This document shows positions 1-8,360 of a stretch of DNA of 64,000 bases, piece after piece (position 1 is the first letter of the stretch; the number at the start of each line of letters is the position of its first letter). Source of the stretch: Streptomyces broussonetiae (GTDB lineage: Bacteria > Actinomycetota > Actinomycetes > Streptomycetales > Streptomycetaceae); the NCBI RefSeq assembly GCF_009796285.1, contig NZ_CP047020.1, forward strand, positions 5,146,001-5,210,000. Direction: 5' to 3'. Under the pieces are notes generated by a model, which was not told the DNA's origin, made no database searches, and saw only the letters and a program-made list of their open reading frames with translations. Made by a program: the position numbers and the translations under genes.

Positions 1-215
1 TCCGCGACGAACAGTCGCTTCTGTGCCTCGGTCTCGAACCAGTCGGCGTTCGGGCACTTCACCGCGAGGTCGATCTCCCACTGCAGGTGCCGGACCCGCA
101 GCACCTGTCCCATCGCGCCCTGGCCGGCGACCCCCTCGACGCGATAGCGGCCCTCCACCGTGGCACCGACCGGCCACGGCTGTGGACCGCCCCTCGCTCC
201 TTCAGGCTCGCTCAT
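1..215 (-). CDS. Serine/threonine protein kinase, N-terminal part (cut by window edge)
   Basis: Reading leftwards from an ATG at 215, 71 codons stay open to the window edge. The protein begins MSEPEGARGG and soon shows the N-lobe of a Hanks-type kinase: a glycine-rich loop GQGAMGQV at residues 31-38 and the ATP-binding lysine in LAVKCPN at residue 53. By family knowledge it would phosphorylate proteins on Ser/Thr; the substrate and any sensor domain lie outside the window. No strong ribosome binding site is visible before this ATG, so the start is the best in-frame choice rather than a certain one. Confidence 0.75.
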   Translation of the reverse strand, partial: MSEPEGARGGPQPWPVGATVEGRYRVEGVAGQGAMGQVLRVRHLQWEIDLAVKCPNADWFETEAQKRLFVA

Positions 216-316
216 GGCCGCCGACTGCGCATCCGCGCCTCCCCCGGAACATGGAGACCGGATTGTCGCACGGAAGCGGCGTACGGCGGTTGCCGATATC
301 CCGGTTCTGCTGTGTT

Positions 317-682
317 TCAGGCCGACAGCTGCCGCAGCCGTTCCGCCGCCTCCTTCAGCACCTCCGCGCGCTTGCAGAACGCGAACCGTACGAACGGTGC
401 CCCCGCCTCCCGGTGGTCGTAGAAGACCGCGTTCGGGATGGCGACGACCCCCGCCCGCTGCGGCAGCGAGCGGCAGAAGGCGAAGCCGTCGCCCTTTTCG
501 GACAGCACGGCGCCGAGGGGGCGGATGTCGGTGGTGATGAAGTACGTGCCGGCGGTGTCGTAGACCTTGAAGCCCGCCTCCCTGAGGCCCGCCGCGAGGA
601 TGTCCCGCCTGGTCTGCATGTCCTGGCGGAGGGTCTCGAAGTACGACTCCGGGAGGGCGAGGGCCTTCCAGCCGCGATCCAC
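317..682 (-). pseudogene. 3' fragment of a class I/II aminotransferase
   Basis: About 120 codons match only the C-terminal third of the intact aminotransferase at 1696-2889. Shared blocks include YFITTDIRPLG, AGVVAIPNAVFYDH and VRFAFCKR. Similarity begins near LPESYF and stops abruptly at about position 668, so the PLP-binding lysine region and the substrate domain are missing. The identity to the neighbouring paralog is partial (roughly 70-75 percent by eye), so this is an old or horizontally acquired copy and not a fresh duplication. A GTG at 682 could start a 121-residue peptide, but such a fragment cannot be an active enzyme. Its truncated end faces the toxin-antitoxin pair. Confidence 0.7.
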
Positions 683-695
683 GTCGCGCGATAGA

Positions 696-729
696 AATCA
701 GAGCACAATCAGAGTACGGTCTGAGTATG
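696..729 (+). promoter_or_regulatory. Phased direct repeats and leaderless promoter before the antitoxin
   Basis: AATCAGAG occurs at 696-703 and again at 707-714, with a weaker copy (GGTCTGAG) at 718-725, giving an 11-bp period, about one helical turn. The ATG of the downstream gene follows at 727 with no ribosome binding site. TACGGT at 715-720 sits where a -10 box would for a leaderless transcript. Antitoxin autoregulation through such repeats is known for the Phd/YefM family; that it happens here is inferred. Confidence 0.4.
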
Positions 730-1212
730 AGCATCGCACCCTTGGCATTCGAATCGGAGTCTGTCTCGTTCACCGATCTGTCGCGGAACCCGAAGGCTGT
801 CGCCGCCAGGGCCGCCGCCCTCGGATGCCTGCGTGTCACGCACCGGGACGCGCCCGACATGGTGTTGACCACGGCCATATACGCAGAGCGCGCCGAGGAG
901 AACCTGACCACGGCGTCCCGGCTGTTCCTCGCACTGCTGAAACAGGACGACGGTGCCAAGTCGCTTTTGCTTGCTCTGCCCGAGGTGTTCCCGTGGGTGC
1001 GCCACCTGGACGCCGAGGAAGTCCGGGAATTCACTGTCGAGCTTCTGGAAGCGCTGTCCGACGCCGCTGAACTGGGCGCCAGGGAGGCCGTGCACCGAGC
1101 GATCGTCTCGTGGCGGGCCACCGCCCGCATCAACGCCGATCCTGATCAGCTCAGGGAAGCGCTCCGTCCGCTCGGTGACGTCGACCTCGGCCCCGTCGAG
1201 GTGCACGAGTGA
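727..1212 (+). CDS. Phd/YefM-like antitoxin (prevent-host-death type), 161 aa
   Basis: The N-terminal 50 residues (SFTDLSRNPKAVAARAAA, then a short strand and VTHRDAPDMVLTTA) have the shape of a Phd/YefM DNA-binding and dimerising domain: 'set up the block, hide the residues, do not disturb'. The remaining 110 residues are helical and acidic and may wrap the toxin. The protein is longer than the usual 80-90 residue antitoxin. The stop codon overlaps the GTG start of the RelE-like gene, as expected for an antitoxin-first operon. A role in neutralising that toxin and repressing the promoter is inferred from family and position. Confidence 0.65.
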   Translation: MSIAPLAFESESVSFTDLSRNPKAVAARAAALGCLRVTHRDAPDMVLTTAIYAERAEENLTTASRLFLALLKQDDGAKSLLLALPEVFPWVRHLDAEEVREFTVELLEALSDAAELGAREAVHRAIVSWRATARINADPDQLREALRPLGDVDLGPVEVHE

Positions 1213-1559
1213 GCCCGAAGAAAGGCGATCGGGTCAGTGTTCCTCCGCTGAGCGGCTGGAACGTCATTTACGGCACGACGGAAGCCGCGACCGGTTGGGA
1301 GGAGCTGTGCCGGGTGGCGTTGCCGAACGCGCATCGCTGCCTGGAAGCCCTTCGCGCAGACCCGCTGTCGCGGGCCAACTGGAACCGCCAGCACCAGCTC
1401 CGAGGCAGACACGCCACCAGGGCATGGAAGGGCTCTGAGCTGGAGCAGTGGGAGTACGAAATCACCAGCGGCGGCAGGGTCCGCTACCTGGTCAGCCCGG
1501 ACACCTCGACTGTGATCCTTGTGTACGCCTCCCCGCGACACCCGAAGGACACCGAATAG
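1209..1559 (+). CDS. RelE/ParE-like toxin of a type II toxin-antitoxin pair, 116 aa
   Basis: Starts at a GTG overlapping the antitoxin stop (GTGA), so the two are translationally coupled. The C-terminal half (QLRGRHATRAWKGSELEQWE, then YEITSGGRVRYLVSPD, then VILVYASPRHPKDTE) reads as the strand-rich core of the RelE superfamily, with a basic patch and a final strand followed by histidine. RelE toxins cleave mRNA on the ribosome; the catalytic residues here cannot be assigned with confidence. The pair sits between an aminotransferase fragment and the intact aminotransferase, a typical landing place for a mobile stabilisation cassette. Alternative: a ParE-type gyrase toxin. Confidence 0.65.
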   Translation: MSPKKGDRVSVPPLSGWNVIYGTTEAATGWEELCRVALPNAHRCLEALRADPLSRANWNRQHQLRGRHATRAWKGSELEQWEYEITSGGRVRYLVSPDTSTVILVYASPRHPKDTE

Positions 1560-1695
1560 CCTCCGGTGTTTCGCCCGTGCGGAAGGCAAGGTGAACCGGG
1601 GCGCGGGTTGCGATGGGCTCTTGCGGTGCAGGTGGCTGGCCGACCGGAGTCGGAGGACGGCCGCGCCAAGGACGACTGGCCCCATGGAGCGGCGG

Positions 1696-2889
1696 TCAGT
1701 GCGCGAACGCCTTGCGGAGCCGTTCCGCCGCGTCCGCCAGTACCTCGGTGCGTTTGCAGAACGCGAACCTGACGTAGGAGGCGCCCGCCTCTTGATGGTC
1801 GTAGAAGACCGCGTTCGGGATAGCGACGACCCCGGCCCGTTCCGGCAGGGCGCGACAGAAGGCGAAGCCGTCGCTTTCGCCGAGGGGGCGGATGTCGGTG
1901 GTGATGAAATACGTGCCGCTCGGGCGGAAGACCCTGAAGCCTGCCTGCTCCAGGCCGCCCGCGAGCAGGTCCCGCTTGGCGTGCATGTCGGCTCGGAACT
2001 CGTCGAAGTACGCGTCGGGCAGGCGCAGGGCCTCGGCCACGGCGTACTGGAAGGGTCCGGAGGCGACGTATGTCAGGAACTGCTTAGCGGAGCGTACGGC
2101 GGTGACGAGTTCCGCCTTACCGGTCACCCAGCCGACCTTCCAGCCGGTGAAGGAGAACGTCTTGCCGGCCGATCCGATGCTCACCGTGCGCTCGCGCATC
2201 CCCGGGAACGTGGCCAGCGGCAGGTGCTCGGCGTCGCCGAACACCAGATGCTCGTAGACCTCGTCCGTCACCACCAGCAGGTCCCGCTCGACCGCCAGCT
2301 CGGCGATCGCGGCCAGCTCCGCGCGCGTGAGGACCGTACCGGTCGGGTTGTGCGGGGTGTTGATCAGCAGCAGCCGGGTCCTGTCGGTGACGGCCGCGCG
2401 CAGTTCGTCCAGGTCGAGACGGAAGCCGCCGTCGTCCGGGCGCAGGGTGACCGGTACCCGCCGGCCGCCCGCCATCGCGATGCACGCCGCGTACGAGTCG
2501 TAGTACGGCTCCAGGGCCACGACCTCGTCGCCCGGCTCCAGCAGGGCCAGGAGCGAGGCGGCAATGGCCTCCGTCGCGCCCGCCGTCACCAGTACCTCGG
2601 TGTCGGGGTCGTAGGACAGGGCGTAGCGGCGCTGCTGGTGCGCGGCGATCGCGGTGCGCAGCTCGGGGATGCCCGGGCCCGGCGGGTACTGGTTGCCGCG
2701 GCCCTCGCGCAGCGCCCGTACGGCGGCCTCGCGGACCTCCTCGGGGCCGTCGGTGTCGGGGAAGCCCTGACCCAGGTTGATCGCCCCGGTGGCCGTGGCC
2801 AGGGCGGACATCTCGGCGAAGATCGTCGTCCCGAACTCGGCGAGCCGGCGATTGAGGTGGGGGCGCGCGGTGGAGGTCATGCTGGTCAT
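1696..2889 (-). CDS. PLP-dependent aminotransferase, class I/II, 397 aa
   Basis: Full-length fold-type I aminotransferase. Visible marks are INLGQGFPDTDGPEEV near the N-terminus, GATEAIAASLLALL, NTPHNPTGTVLT (cofactor Asn), TDEVYEHLVF (pyridine-nitrogen Asp) and SIGSAGKTFSFTGWKVG with the Schiff-base lysine. The family (aspartate, kynurenine and methionine aminotransferases) moves amino groups between amino acids and 2-oxo acids; the exact substrate cannot be read from the sequence. The QGFPD start is typical of the kynurenine/glutamine transaminase subgroup, which fits the tryptophan catabolic genes 9 kb away only loosely. The start ATG is at 2889. A truncated paralog lies at 317-682. Confidence 0.85.
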   Translation of the reverse strand: MTSMTSTARPHLNRRLAEFGTTIFAEMSALATATGAINLGQGFPDTDGPEEVREAAVRALREGRGNQYPPGPGIPELRTAIAAHQQRRYALSYDPDTEVLVTAGATEAIAASLLALLEPGDEVVALEPYYDSYAACIAMAGGRRVPVTLRPDDGGFRLDLDELRAAVTDRTRLLLINTPHNPTGTVLTRAELAAIAELAVERDLLVVTDEVYEHLVFGDAEHLPLATFPGMRERTVSIGSAGKTFSFTGWKVGWVTGKAELVTAVRSAKQFLTYVASGPFQYAVAEALRLPDAYFDEFRADMHAKRDLLAGGLEQAGFRVFRPSGTYFITTDIRPLGESDGFAFCRALPERAGVVAIPNAVFYDHQEAGASYVRFAFCKRTEVLADAAERLRKAFAH

Positions 2890-3009
2890 CCTGCGCCCAA
2901 GCTCTGGACTTCCTCAACTCTGCTTTGAGTCCCGGGACGGCCGGGCATCCCCCGTCCACCACGGTCCACGGGGGGCCGTGCACGGGGGAACGGAAAGCAG
3001 GTGACGTCC

Positions 3010-3348
3010 ATGGGCATCGTCATCCTCGTCGTCCTGGCGGTCGGCGCGTTCGTGGCCGTCGCGGCGCGGGCGAAGCAGGCCGGGAGCCGGCGGGCGCGGG
3101 TGTCGCTCGGCAAGGGCGGGCGGTCGCGGTCCCGGTCGTACCGGACGTCGTCGTCCTCGTCGTCGGCCGTGTACGGCGGCGGCGCGAGCAGTTGGTGGGC
3201 GGGCGACTCGGGCTCCTCCTCGAGCGGCCACGGGGGACACCACGGCGGCCACCACTCCTGCGGCGGTGGCCACTCCTGCGGGGGTCACTCCTCCTGCGGC
3301 GGGGGATCGTCGTGCGGCGGCGGGGGCGGATGCGGGGGAGGCAGCTGA
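3010..3348 (+). CDS. Small membrane protein with Gly/Ser/Cys/His-rich tail
   Basis: The ATG at 3010 is chosen over the GTG at 3001 because AGGTGA lies five bases before it. Residues 3-20 form one hydrophobic helix (IVILVVLAVGAFVAVAA), followed by a basic stretch, a Ser-rich linker and a tail of about 45 residues built from Gly, His, Ser and Cys (repeats such as HHSCGGGHSCGGHSSCGGG). With seven regularly spaced Cys and several His the tail could bind metal or form disulfides. No catalytic domain is present. The family is unknown to me. It may be the remnant C-terminus typical of TIGR04222-type proteins, which end in similar Gly/Cys tails. Confidence 0.6.
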   Translation: MGIVILVVLAVGAFVAVAARAKQAGSRRARVSLGKGGRSRSRSYRTSSSSSSAVYGGGASSWWAGDSGSSSSGHGGHHGGHHSCGGGHSCGGHSSCGGGSSCGGGGGCGGGS

Positions 3349-3413
3349 CACGGGGCAGCTGAGCTTCCAGGGTTCCCGGAGAACCGCATCCGGGCCGCGA
3401 CACGGGCGCTCGC

Positions 3414-3447
3414 CGGCGAAGGCAACCGGTGGGCGCTCGCCGTTTTT
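3414..3447 (+). terminator. Probable Rho-independent terminator after the Cys-rich gene
   Basis: CGGCGA at 3414-3419 can pair with TCGCCG at 3437-3442, and a run of five T follows directly (3443-3447). The stem is short, so this is a weak call. The rest of the 3349-3678 gap shows no gene; it should hold the promoter of the DUF2617 gene but no clear -35/-10 pair was recognised. Confidence 0.4.
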
Positions 3448-3678
3448 CTCGCGCGCCAGGCGCACGCCATGGTTGAACAGTTGAGCTGTAGAGCCCTCTG
3501 AGGGATGTAAACCCCACGAAGTTGGGTAAAAACGCTGTGGCGGCCTCTCTGTTCATGATTCCCTCTTAACCGCCAACGCAGCCTTTCGGACATCCCGCAG
3601 ATTCCCTCCTCCGGCCGGGCCGGCTGGGCTGACATGGCCGATCTCCCTCCCACATCGTGTTGTTAGCGGAGCCGATCC

Positions 3679-4200
3679 ATGCTCACGACCCTGAACACCT
3701 CCTACACCGATACGCGCGCCGCCGACCTCGCCTGGGCTCTGGGACGCGAGCCGCTCCCCGCACTGGCCACCCTCGACCTCGAACTCGCGGGCGCCAAGCT
3801 GCAGTTGAGACTGCTCGGCGCGTCCCACCAGGTGCTGCTGGAGGACGAGTGCGGCAACTGCTCGGAGACGGTCGCGTGCATCCCCGGCTCCAGCACTCCG
3901 CTGCCGCTGGGCGTCGCCAAACGTGCCGGCGACTGGGAGTACGAGTTCGCCGCCCGCGTCGAGCTGCTCACGCCCGGCTCCTTCGCGGGCCGCGCCCAGG
4001 AGTTGCTGGCCCTGGTCGCGGAGCATCCGCACGGCCTCGCGGGCGTCTTCCCCGGCAGCCCCCACGCCTTCACCGCGATGCTGGCCCAGCGTCACGAGGG
4101 CCAGGTCCACTGGCGCACCTGGCACGCCTACCCGCAGGACGGGCAACTGGTGGCCACCCGCACCCGCGTGGGAGTCCGGGTCCCGGCGTCCGCGCCATAA
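3679..4200 (+). CDS. DUF2617 family protein, 173 aa
   Basis: Begins MLTTLNTSYTDTRAADLAWA and keeps the family's pattern of a short beta-rich domain with paired cysteines (EDECGNCSETVAC), a central WEYEFAARVELL strand and the late block GVFPGSPHAFTAM. The family is common in actinomycetes and has no assigned reaction. The gene lies 79 bases before the spermidine synthase-like gene on the same strand, the usual neighbour in Streptomyces as far as I recall, so a shared transcript is likely. No signal peptide or membrane helix is seen. Confidence 0.75.
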   Translation: MLTTLNTSYTDTRAADLAWALGREPLPALATLDLELAGAKLQLRLLGASHQVLLEDECGNCSETVACIPGSSTPLPLGVAKRAGDWEYEFAARVELLTPGSFAGRAQELLALVAEHPHGLAGVFPGSPHAFTAMLAQRHEGQVHWRTWHAYPQDGQLVATRTRVGVRVPASAP

Positions 4201-4279
4201 ACCCCCGCGGGGTCAACTCGCCCCAGATCCACACGTGTGGGTGACGAAGCGTGCCGAGTGCGTGACGTAACGTCGCAGG

Positions 4280-5917
4280 GTGATCGAACCGCACGCCCCC
4301 GCGCCCCCGGGTGCTCCGCCCCACTGGACAGGCCCCGTCCGGCTGCCCGTCCGGCCCGGCACCGGGCGGTTCCTGGTCCTCGTGTGCGTCTTCGTCTGCG
4401 CGGCCTGCGGACTCGTCTACGAACTCGAACTCGTCGCGTTCGCCTCGTACTTGATCGGGGACTCGGTCACCCAGTCCTCGGTCGTGCTGTCCGTCATGGT
4501 GTTCGCGATGGGCATCGGCTCGCTCGGTGCCAAGCGGCTGCGCTGCCACGCGGCGGTCGGTTTCGGCGCGATCGAGATCGCCCTCGCGCTCATCGGAGGG
4601 TGCAGCGCGATGGCGCTGTACGCCGTCTTCGCCTGGACCGGCGGCTGGGGCGGGGTGTGGGCCGACGGACCACGCTGCCTGCTGGTCGCCTTCTCCCTCG
4701 CCATCGGCCTGCTCATCGGCGCCGAGGTCCCGTTGCTGATGGAGCTGATCCAGCGCATCCGGCGCCAGGACGCGGGCGGCGCGGTGGCCGACCTGTTCGC
4801 CGCCGACTACGTGGGCGCGTTGGTCGGCGGCCTCGCCTTTCCCTTCCTGCTCCTGCCGTTCCTCGGCCAGTTGACGGGCGCGCTGCTCACCGGCACCGTG
4901 AACGTCGTCGCGGGCGGCGCCCTGGTCCTCGGCCTCTTCCGTCGTGACCTGACCCGCCGCGCCCGCTGGACCCTGCTCCTCGTCGGCCTCACCGTGCTCG
5001 CCGTCCTCGCCTCCGCCGCCGCCCTCGCCGACGACTTCGAGCGGGCCGCCCGGCACGCCGTCTACGGCAAGGACGTCCGGGTCGCCGTGCAGACCGGGGT
5101 GCAGGAGGTCGTCCTGGCCGGCGGCACCGACGGCAAGCCCCTCGACCTCTTCCTCGACGGCCGGCTGCGCGTCGGCGGCCGGGACGAACGCCTCTACCAC
5201 GAGGCCCTCGTCCACCCGGCCCTGTCCGGCGGCCCCCACGCGCGCGTGCTCATCCTCGGCGGCGGCGACGGCATGGCCGCCCGCGAGGCGCTGCGCCGGC
5301 CCGGGGTGCGCCGCGTCGACGTCGTCGAACTCGACGCAGGCCTGGTCCGGCTGGCCCGCCACGACCGCGCCCTGTCCGCCGCCAACGGCCACGCCTACGA
5401 CGACCCCCGCGTCCACGTCTTTACGGCGGACGCCTTCGGCTGGCTGCGCGGCGCAGCACCGGCGTCGTACGACGTCGTGATCGCCGACCTGCCCGACCCC
5501 GGTATCACCGCCAGCGCCAAGCTGTACTCCCAGGAGTTCTACGGCCTGGCCCGCCGGGCCCTCGCCCCCGGCGGGCGGCTCGTCGTCCACGCCGGGCCGG
5601 TCACCAGCCGCCCCCGGGTGTTCTGGACGGTCGCCGCGACCCTGCGCGCGGCGGGCTTCGCCACCTGCGCCTACCGGATCCTCGGCCACGACTCCGGCTT
5701 CGCGGCCGGCCCCGACCGCTCGGCCGATGCCTCCCGCGCCCCGCACGACTGGGGCTTCCTGCTGGCCGCCCCGGCTCCCGTCCCGCCGCCCCTGCGGCTG
5801 GACCCCGGGTATCCGCACACGCTGACCCAGGCCGGGCTGACGGCGGACAGGGCGGCCGCGGAGCGCACGCGGATCACCGGGCTGTCCGCCTCGACGCTGG
5901 TGCATCCGCGGTACTGA
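4280..5917 (+). CDS. Spermidine synthase-like protein with N-terminal membrane domain, 545 aa
   Basis: The first 250 residues contain about seven hydrophobic segments (for example FLVLVCVFVCAACGLVYELE and LLVAFSLAIGLLIGAEVPLL). Residues 270-500 form a soluble Rossmann-like aminopropyltransferase domain with VLILGGGDGMAAREALR (nucleotide-binding loop), VDVVELDAGLVRLAR and YDVVIADLPDPG. Soluble homologs transfer aminopropyl groups from decarboxylated S-adenosylmethionine to putrescine. In the membrane-fused actinobacterial type the real substrate is uncertain. The GTG start at 4280 lies inside a stretch with no strong ribosome site. Product name should stay 'polyamine aminopropyltransferase-like'. 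Confidence 0.8.
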   Translation: MIEPHAPAPPGAPPHWTGPVRLPVRPGTGRFLVLVCVFVCAACGLVYELELVAFASYLIGDSVTQSSVVLSVMVFAMGIGSLGAKRLRCHAAVGFGAIEIALALIGGCSAMALYAVFAWTGGWGGVWADGPRCLLVAFSLAIGLLIGAEVPLLMELIQRIRRQDAGGAVADLFAADYVGALVGGLAFPFLLLPFLGQLTGALLTGTVNVVAGGALVLGLFRRDLTRRARWTLLLVGLTVLAVLASAAALADDFERAARHAVYGKDVRVAVQTGVQEVVLAGGTDGKPLDLFLDGRLRVGGRDERLYHEALVHPALSGGPHARVLILGGGDGMAAREALRRPGVRRVDVVELDAGLVRLARHDRALSAANGHAYDDPRVHVFTADAFGWLRGAAPASYDVVIADLPDPGITASAKLYSQEFYGLARRALAPGGRLVVHAGPVTSRPRVFWTVAATLRAAGFATCAYRILGHDSGFAAGPDRSADASRAPHDWGFLLAAPAPVPPPLRLDPGYPHTLTQAGLTADRAAAERTRITGLSASTLVHPRY

Positions 5918-5971
5918 CCGGGCCGCCGGGTGAGGGTACGTTCCGGCGACTGATGGGTAGGCTCAGCCGAC

Positions 5972-6775
5972 ATGGAGCACCAGGTCTTCGTTCCGGTCCC
6001 CGCAGAGCGGCTCCGGGCCGCACTGGCCGACCCCGCGCGAGTCGCCCGGGCGGTCCCCGGCCTTCAGCAGGACGCCGGTGCCGAACCGGTCGCCGGACGC
6101 CTGAAGCTGCGCGTCGGCGGCCACTCCGTCACCTACCGGGGAACGGTACGGATCACGCCCCGCGAGGACGGCGGGTACGCCGTGGAGGGGGACGCGACCG
6201 AGGCCCGCGGCACCGGCACCGTGAAACTCGCCCTCATCCTGCGCCTGACGGACACCGAGGGCGGTACGACGGTCACGGCCGAGGGCACCGTGGCCGCGGC
6301 CGGCCGGATCGCGGAACTCCCGGCGGACACGGTGAGTTCGGCGGCCACCCGCCTGCTGAGCCGCTTCGTGGAGAACCTCGGGGAAGAGCAGAAGGAACAG
6401 GAAGAGCGGGAGGAACAGGAAGAGCGGGACGGGCAGGAGGAGCAGGGTCCGGAGGAGCAGAAGGAGCAGGGGCCGGAGGAACGGGCGCCGCAGGAGCCCA
6501 CCTCGGTCTTCGACACCGAGGTGCCCCCGTCCTCTCTGGGCCAGGACTTCACCGAGACCGGCGAACCCCCGGCCGAGGCCGCGCACGCCCGCCGCACGAT
6601 GATCGGCCGCAGCGCGGAGGAGGTCGACCACGCCCCGCCGCGAGGCCGCTACGCCCCGGTCCCGGCCCCCCAGACGGTCGCGGGAAACCCGGTCCTGCGC
6701 TGGGCGGCCCCGGCGGCGGCGCTGGCGCTCGCGTCGGCGATCGTCGTGACGCGGGCACTGCGCAGACGCCGCTGA
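5972..6775 (+). CDS. SRPBCC/CoxG-like protein with acidic linker and C-terminal membrane anchor
   Basis: Residues 1-130 fit the CoxG-type START/SRPBCC fold (MEHQVFVPVPAERLRAALAD, VARAVPGLQQ, later GGTTVTAEGTVAAAGRIAEL). Residues 130-175 are a near-pure Glu/Gln/Arg stretch (EEQKEQEEREEQEERDGQEE and so on), probably an extended charged helix. The C-terminus has a single hydrophobic helix (WAAPAAALALASAIVVTRAL) followed by basic residues, which would anchor the domain on the inner face of the membrane. CoxG recruits CO dehydrogenase to membranes in other bacteria, but no such enzyme is encoded nearby, so here a lipid or small hydrophobic ligand is only a guess. Confidence 0.65.
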   Translation: MEHQVFVPVPAERLRAALADPARVARAVPGLQQDAGAEPVAGRLKLRVGGHSVTYRGTVRITPREDGGYAVEGDATEARGTGTVKLALILRLTDTEGGTTVTAEGTVAAAGRIAELPADTVSSAATRLLSRFVENLGEEQKEQEEREEQEERDGQEEQGPEEQKEQGPEERAPQEPTSVFDTEVPPSSLGQDFTETGEPPAEAAHARRTMIGRSAEEVDHAPPRGRYAPVPAPQTVAGNPVLRWAAPAAALALASAIVVTRALRRRR

Positions 6776-6869
6776 GCGACAGCGCCCTCGAGGGCACGGG
6801 GAACCGCGCGAGGAACCACGACGCGCCCGCAGCCCAAGGCCCGGCCGATCCCCCCAGTACTGTCGTCCC

Positions 6870-7658
6870 GTGAGCAACGAAGACATCACGCTGACAGCGG
6901 GCACCGCAGAGGTACGCGTCAGCCCTGCGGGCGGCGGCCGGATCAGCGGCCTCAAGGTCGACTCCCTCGAACTGCTGAGGCAAGGGCAGCGCTTCGGCTG
7001 CTTCCCGATGGTCCCCTGGTGCGGCCGGATCAGGGAGGGCCGTTTCCTGGACGGCGGCACCGAACGGCAGATGCCGCTCAACTCCCCGCCGCACGCCATC
7101 CACGGCACCGCCCGCGACGGCGCCTGGCGCATCGCGCGCCGCGCGGAGAACGAGGCGGTGATCACGTACGACCTGGTCGACCCCTGGCCGCACGCCGGCC
7201 GGATCACCCACGTCGTCACGCTCACCGAGGACAGCCTGACGCTGACCATGTCCGTGGAGGCCAAGGACGACTCCTTCCCGGCACAGATCGGCTGGCATCC
7301 CTGGTTCAACCGCAGTCTCGGCGGCGCGGACGTGACGCTCGACTTCAAGCCCGCCTGGCAGGAGGAGCGCGGGGACGACCATCTGCCCACCGGCAGGCGG
7401 ATCGACCCGAGGCCCGGTCCCTGGGACGACTGCTTCGGCATGCCCGACGGCGTCGACGTCACCCTCACCTGGCCCGGACAGCTGGAGCTGAAGGTGACCA
7501 GCCGCGAGGAGTGGGTGGTCGTCTACGACGAGCAGGCCGAGGCCGTGTGCGTGGAGCCGCAGACCGGGCCGCCCAACGGCCTGAACACCCTTCCGCGCCT
7601 GGTCACCCCCCTGGAGCCGCTGGAGGCGACGACGACCTGGAGCTGGCGGCGCATCTAA
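6870..7658 (+). CDS. Aldose 1-epimerase (mutarotase-like), 262 aa
   Basis: Starts with GTG at 6870. Galactose-mutarotase fold marks are visible: CGRIREGRF, the catalytic-region histidine in AIHGTARDGAW, GWHPWFNRSLGG in the middle, and the late EPQTGPPNGLN with the expected catalytic Glu. The family interconverts alpha and beta anomers of aldoses in the cytoplasm; the sugar is not determined by sequence. Only ten bases separate it from pyrE, so the two are probably cotranscribed although their pathways differ. Confidence 0.85.
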   Translation: MSNEDITLTAGTAEVRVSPAGGGRISGLKVDSLELLRQGQRFGCFPMVPWCGRIREGRFLDGGTERQMPLNSPPHAIHGTARDGAWRIARRAENEAVITYDLVDPWPHAGRITHVVTLTEDSLTLTMSVEAKDDSFPAQIGWHPWFNRSLGGADVTLDFKPAWQEERGDDHLPTGRRIDPRPGPWDDCFGMPDGVDVTLTWPGQLELKVTSREEWVVVYDEQAEAVCVEPQTGPPNGLNTLPRLVTPLEPLEATTTWSWRRI

Positions 7659-7668
7659 GCTGGTCGGC

Positions 7669-8217
7669 ATGACGGACGTACGTGGCGCGCTGCTGCAGCA
7701 GATCAAGGACAAGGCCGTGGTGCACGGCAAGGTGACCCTCTCCTCGGGTCTGGAGGCCGACTACTACGTCGACCTGCGCCGCATCACCCTCGACGGCGAG
7801 GCCGCCCCGCTGGTCGGTCAGGTGCTCCTGGACCTGACGGCCGACCTGGAGTTCGACGCGGTCGGCGGCCTGACCATGGGCGCCGACCCGGTGGCGGCGG
7901 CCCTGCTGCACGCCGCCGCCGCGCGCGGGAAGAAGCTGGACGCCTTCGTCGTCCGCAAGGCCGCGAAGGCGCACGGCCTGCAGCGGCGGGTCGAGGGTCC
8001 GGACATCGCGGGCCGCCGGGTCCTGGTCGTCGAGGACACGTCCACCACCGGCGGCTCCCCGCTCACCGCCGTGGAGGCCGTGCGCGAGGCCGGCGCCGAG
8101 GTCGTCGCCGTCGCGACGATCGTGGACCGGGCGACCGGCGCGGCCGAGAAGATCGAGGCCGGCGCGGGCGTTCCGTACCGGTTCGCCTTCTCGAAGGATG
8201 AACTGGGTCTGGACTGA
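7669..8217 (+). CDS. pyrE: Orotate phosphoribosyltransferase
   Basis: Type I phosphoribosyltransferase of 182 residues. It shows the substrate loop near KGKVTLSSGLEADYYVDLR (typical SG-x-x-S-x-YYxD), the KxxxKxHG-like catalytic loop (VRKAAKAHGLQRRVEG) and the PRPP-binding motif RRVLVVEDTSTTGGS. It converts orotate and PRPP to orotidine monophosphate in pyrimidine synthesis. It stands alone here, away from other pyr genes, as is usual in streptomycetes, and is followed after 143 bases by fba. Confidence 0.92.
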   Translation: MTDVRGALLQQIKDKAVVHGKVTLSSGLEADYYVDLRRITLDGEAAPLVGQVLLDLTADLEFDAVGGLTMGADPVAAALLHAAAARGKKLDAFVVRKAAKAHGLQRRVEGPDIAGRRVLVVEDTSTTGGSPLTAVEAVREAGAEVVAVATIVDRATGAAEKIEAGAGVPYRFAFSKDELGLD

Positions 8218-8360
8218 CCGAACGGTTTGACCTGGACTTGGCCGGTGCGCCGACCGGGCCGCCATGTCTGGAAAGATGGGCGCGACGATGACGTCACCCA
8301 CCAGGTCTAGGTCAGGGCCGTAACGCAGAACCTCTCACCCGCAACACAAGGAGCGGACAG

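Noticed and set aside
4070..5905. Long open frame on the minus strand opposite the spermidine synthase-like gene (and similar frames opposite other genes, for example 15368-16576 and 45921-48797)
   Set aside because: Their products are mostly Arg/Gly/Ala/Val/Gln with no folds or motifs, and the plus-strand genes explain the codon bias. They arise from high GC.
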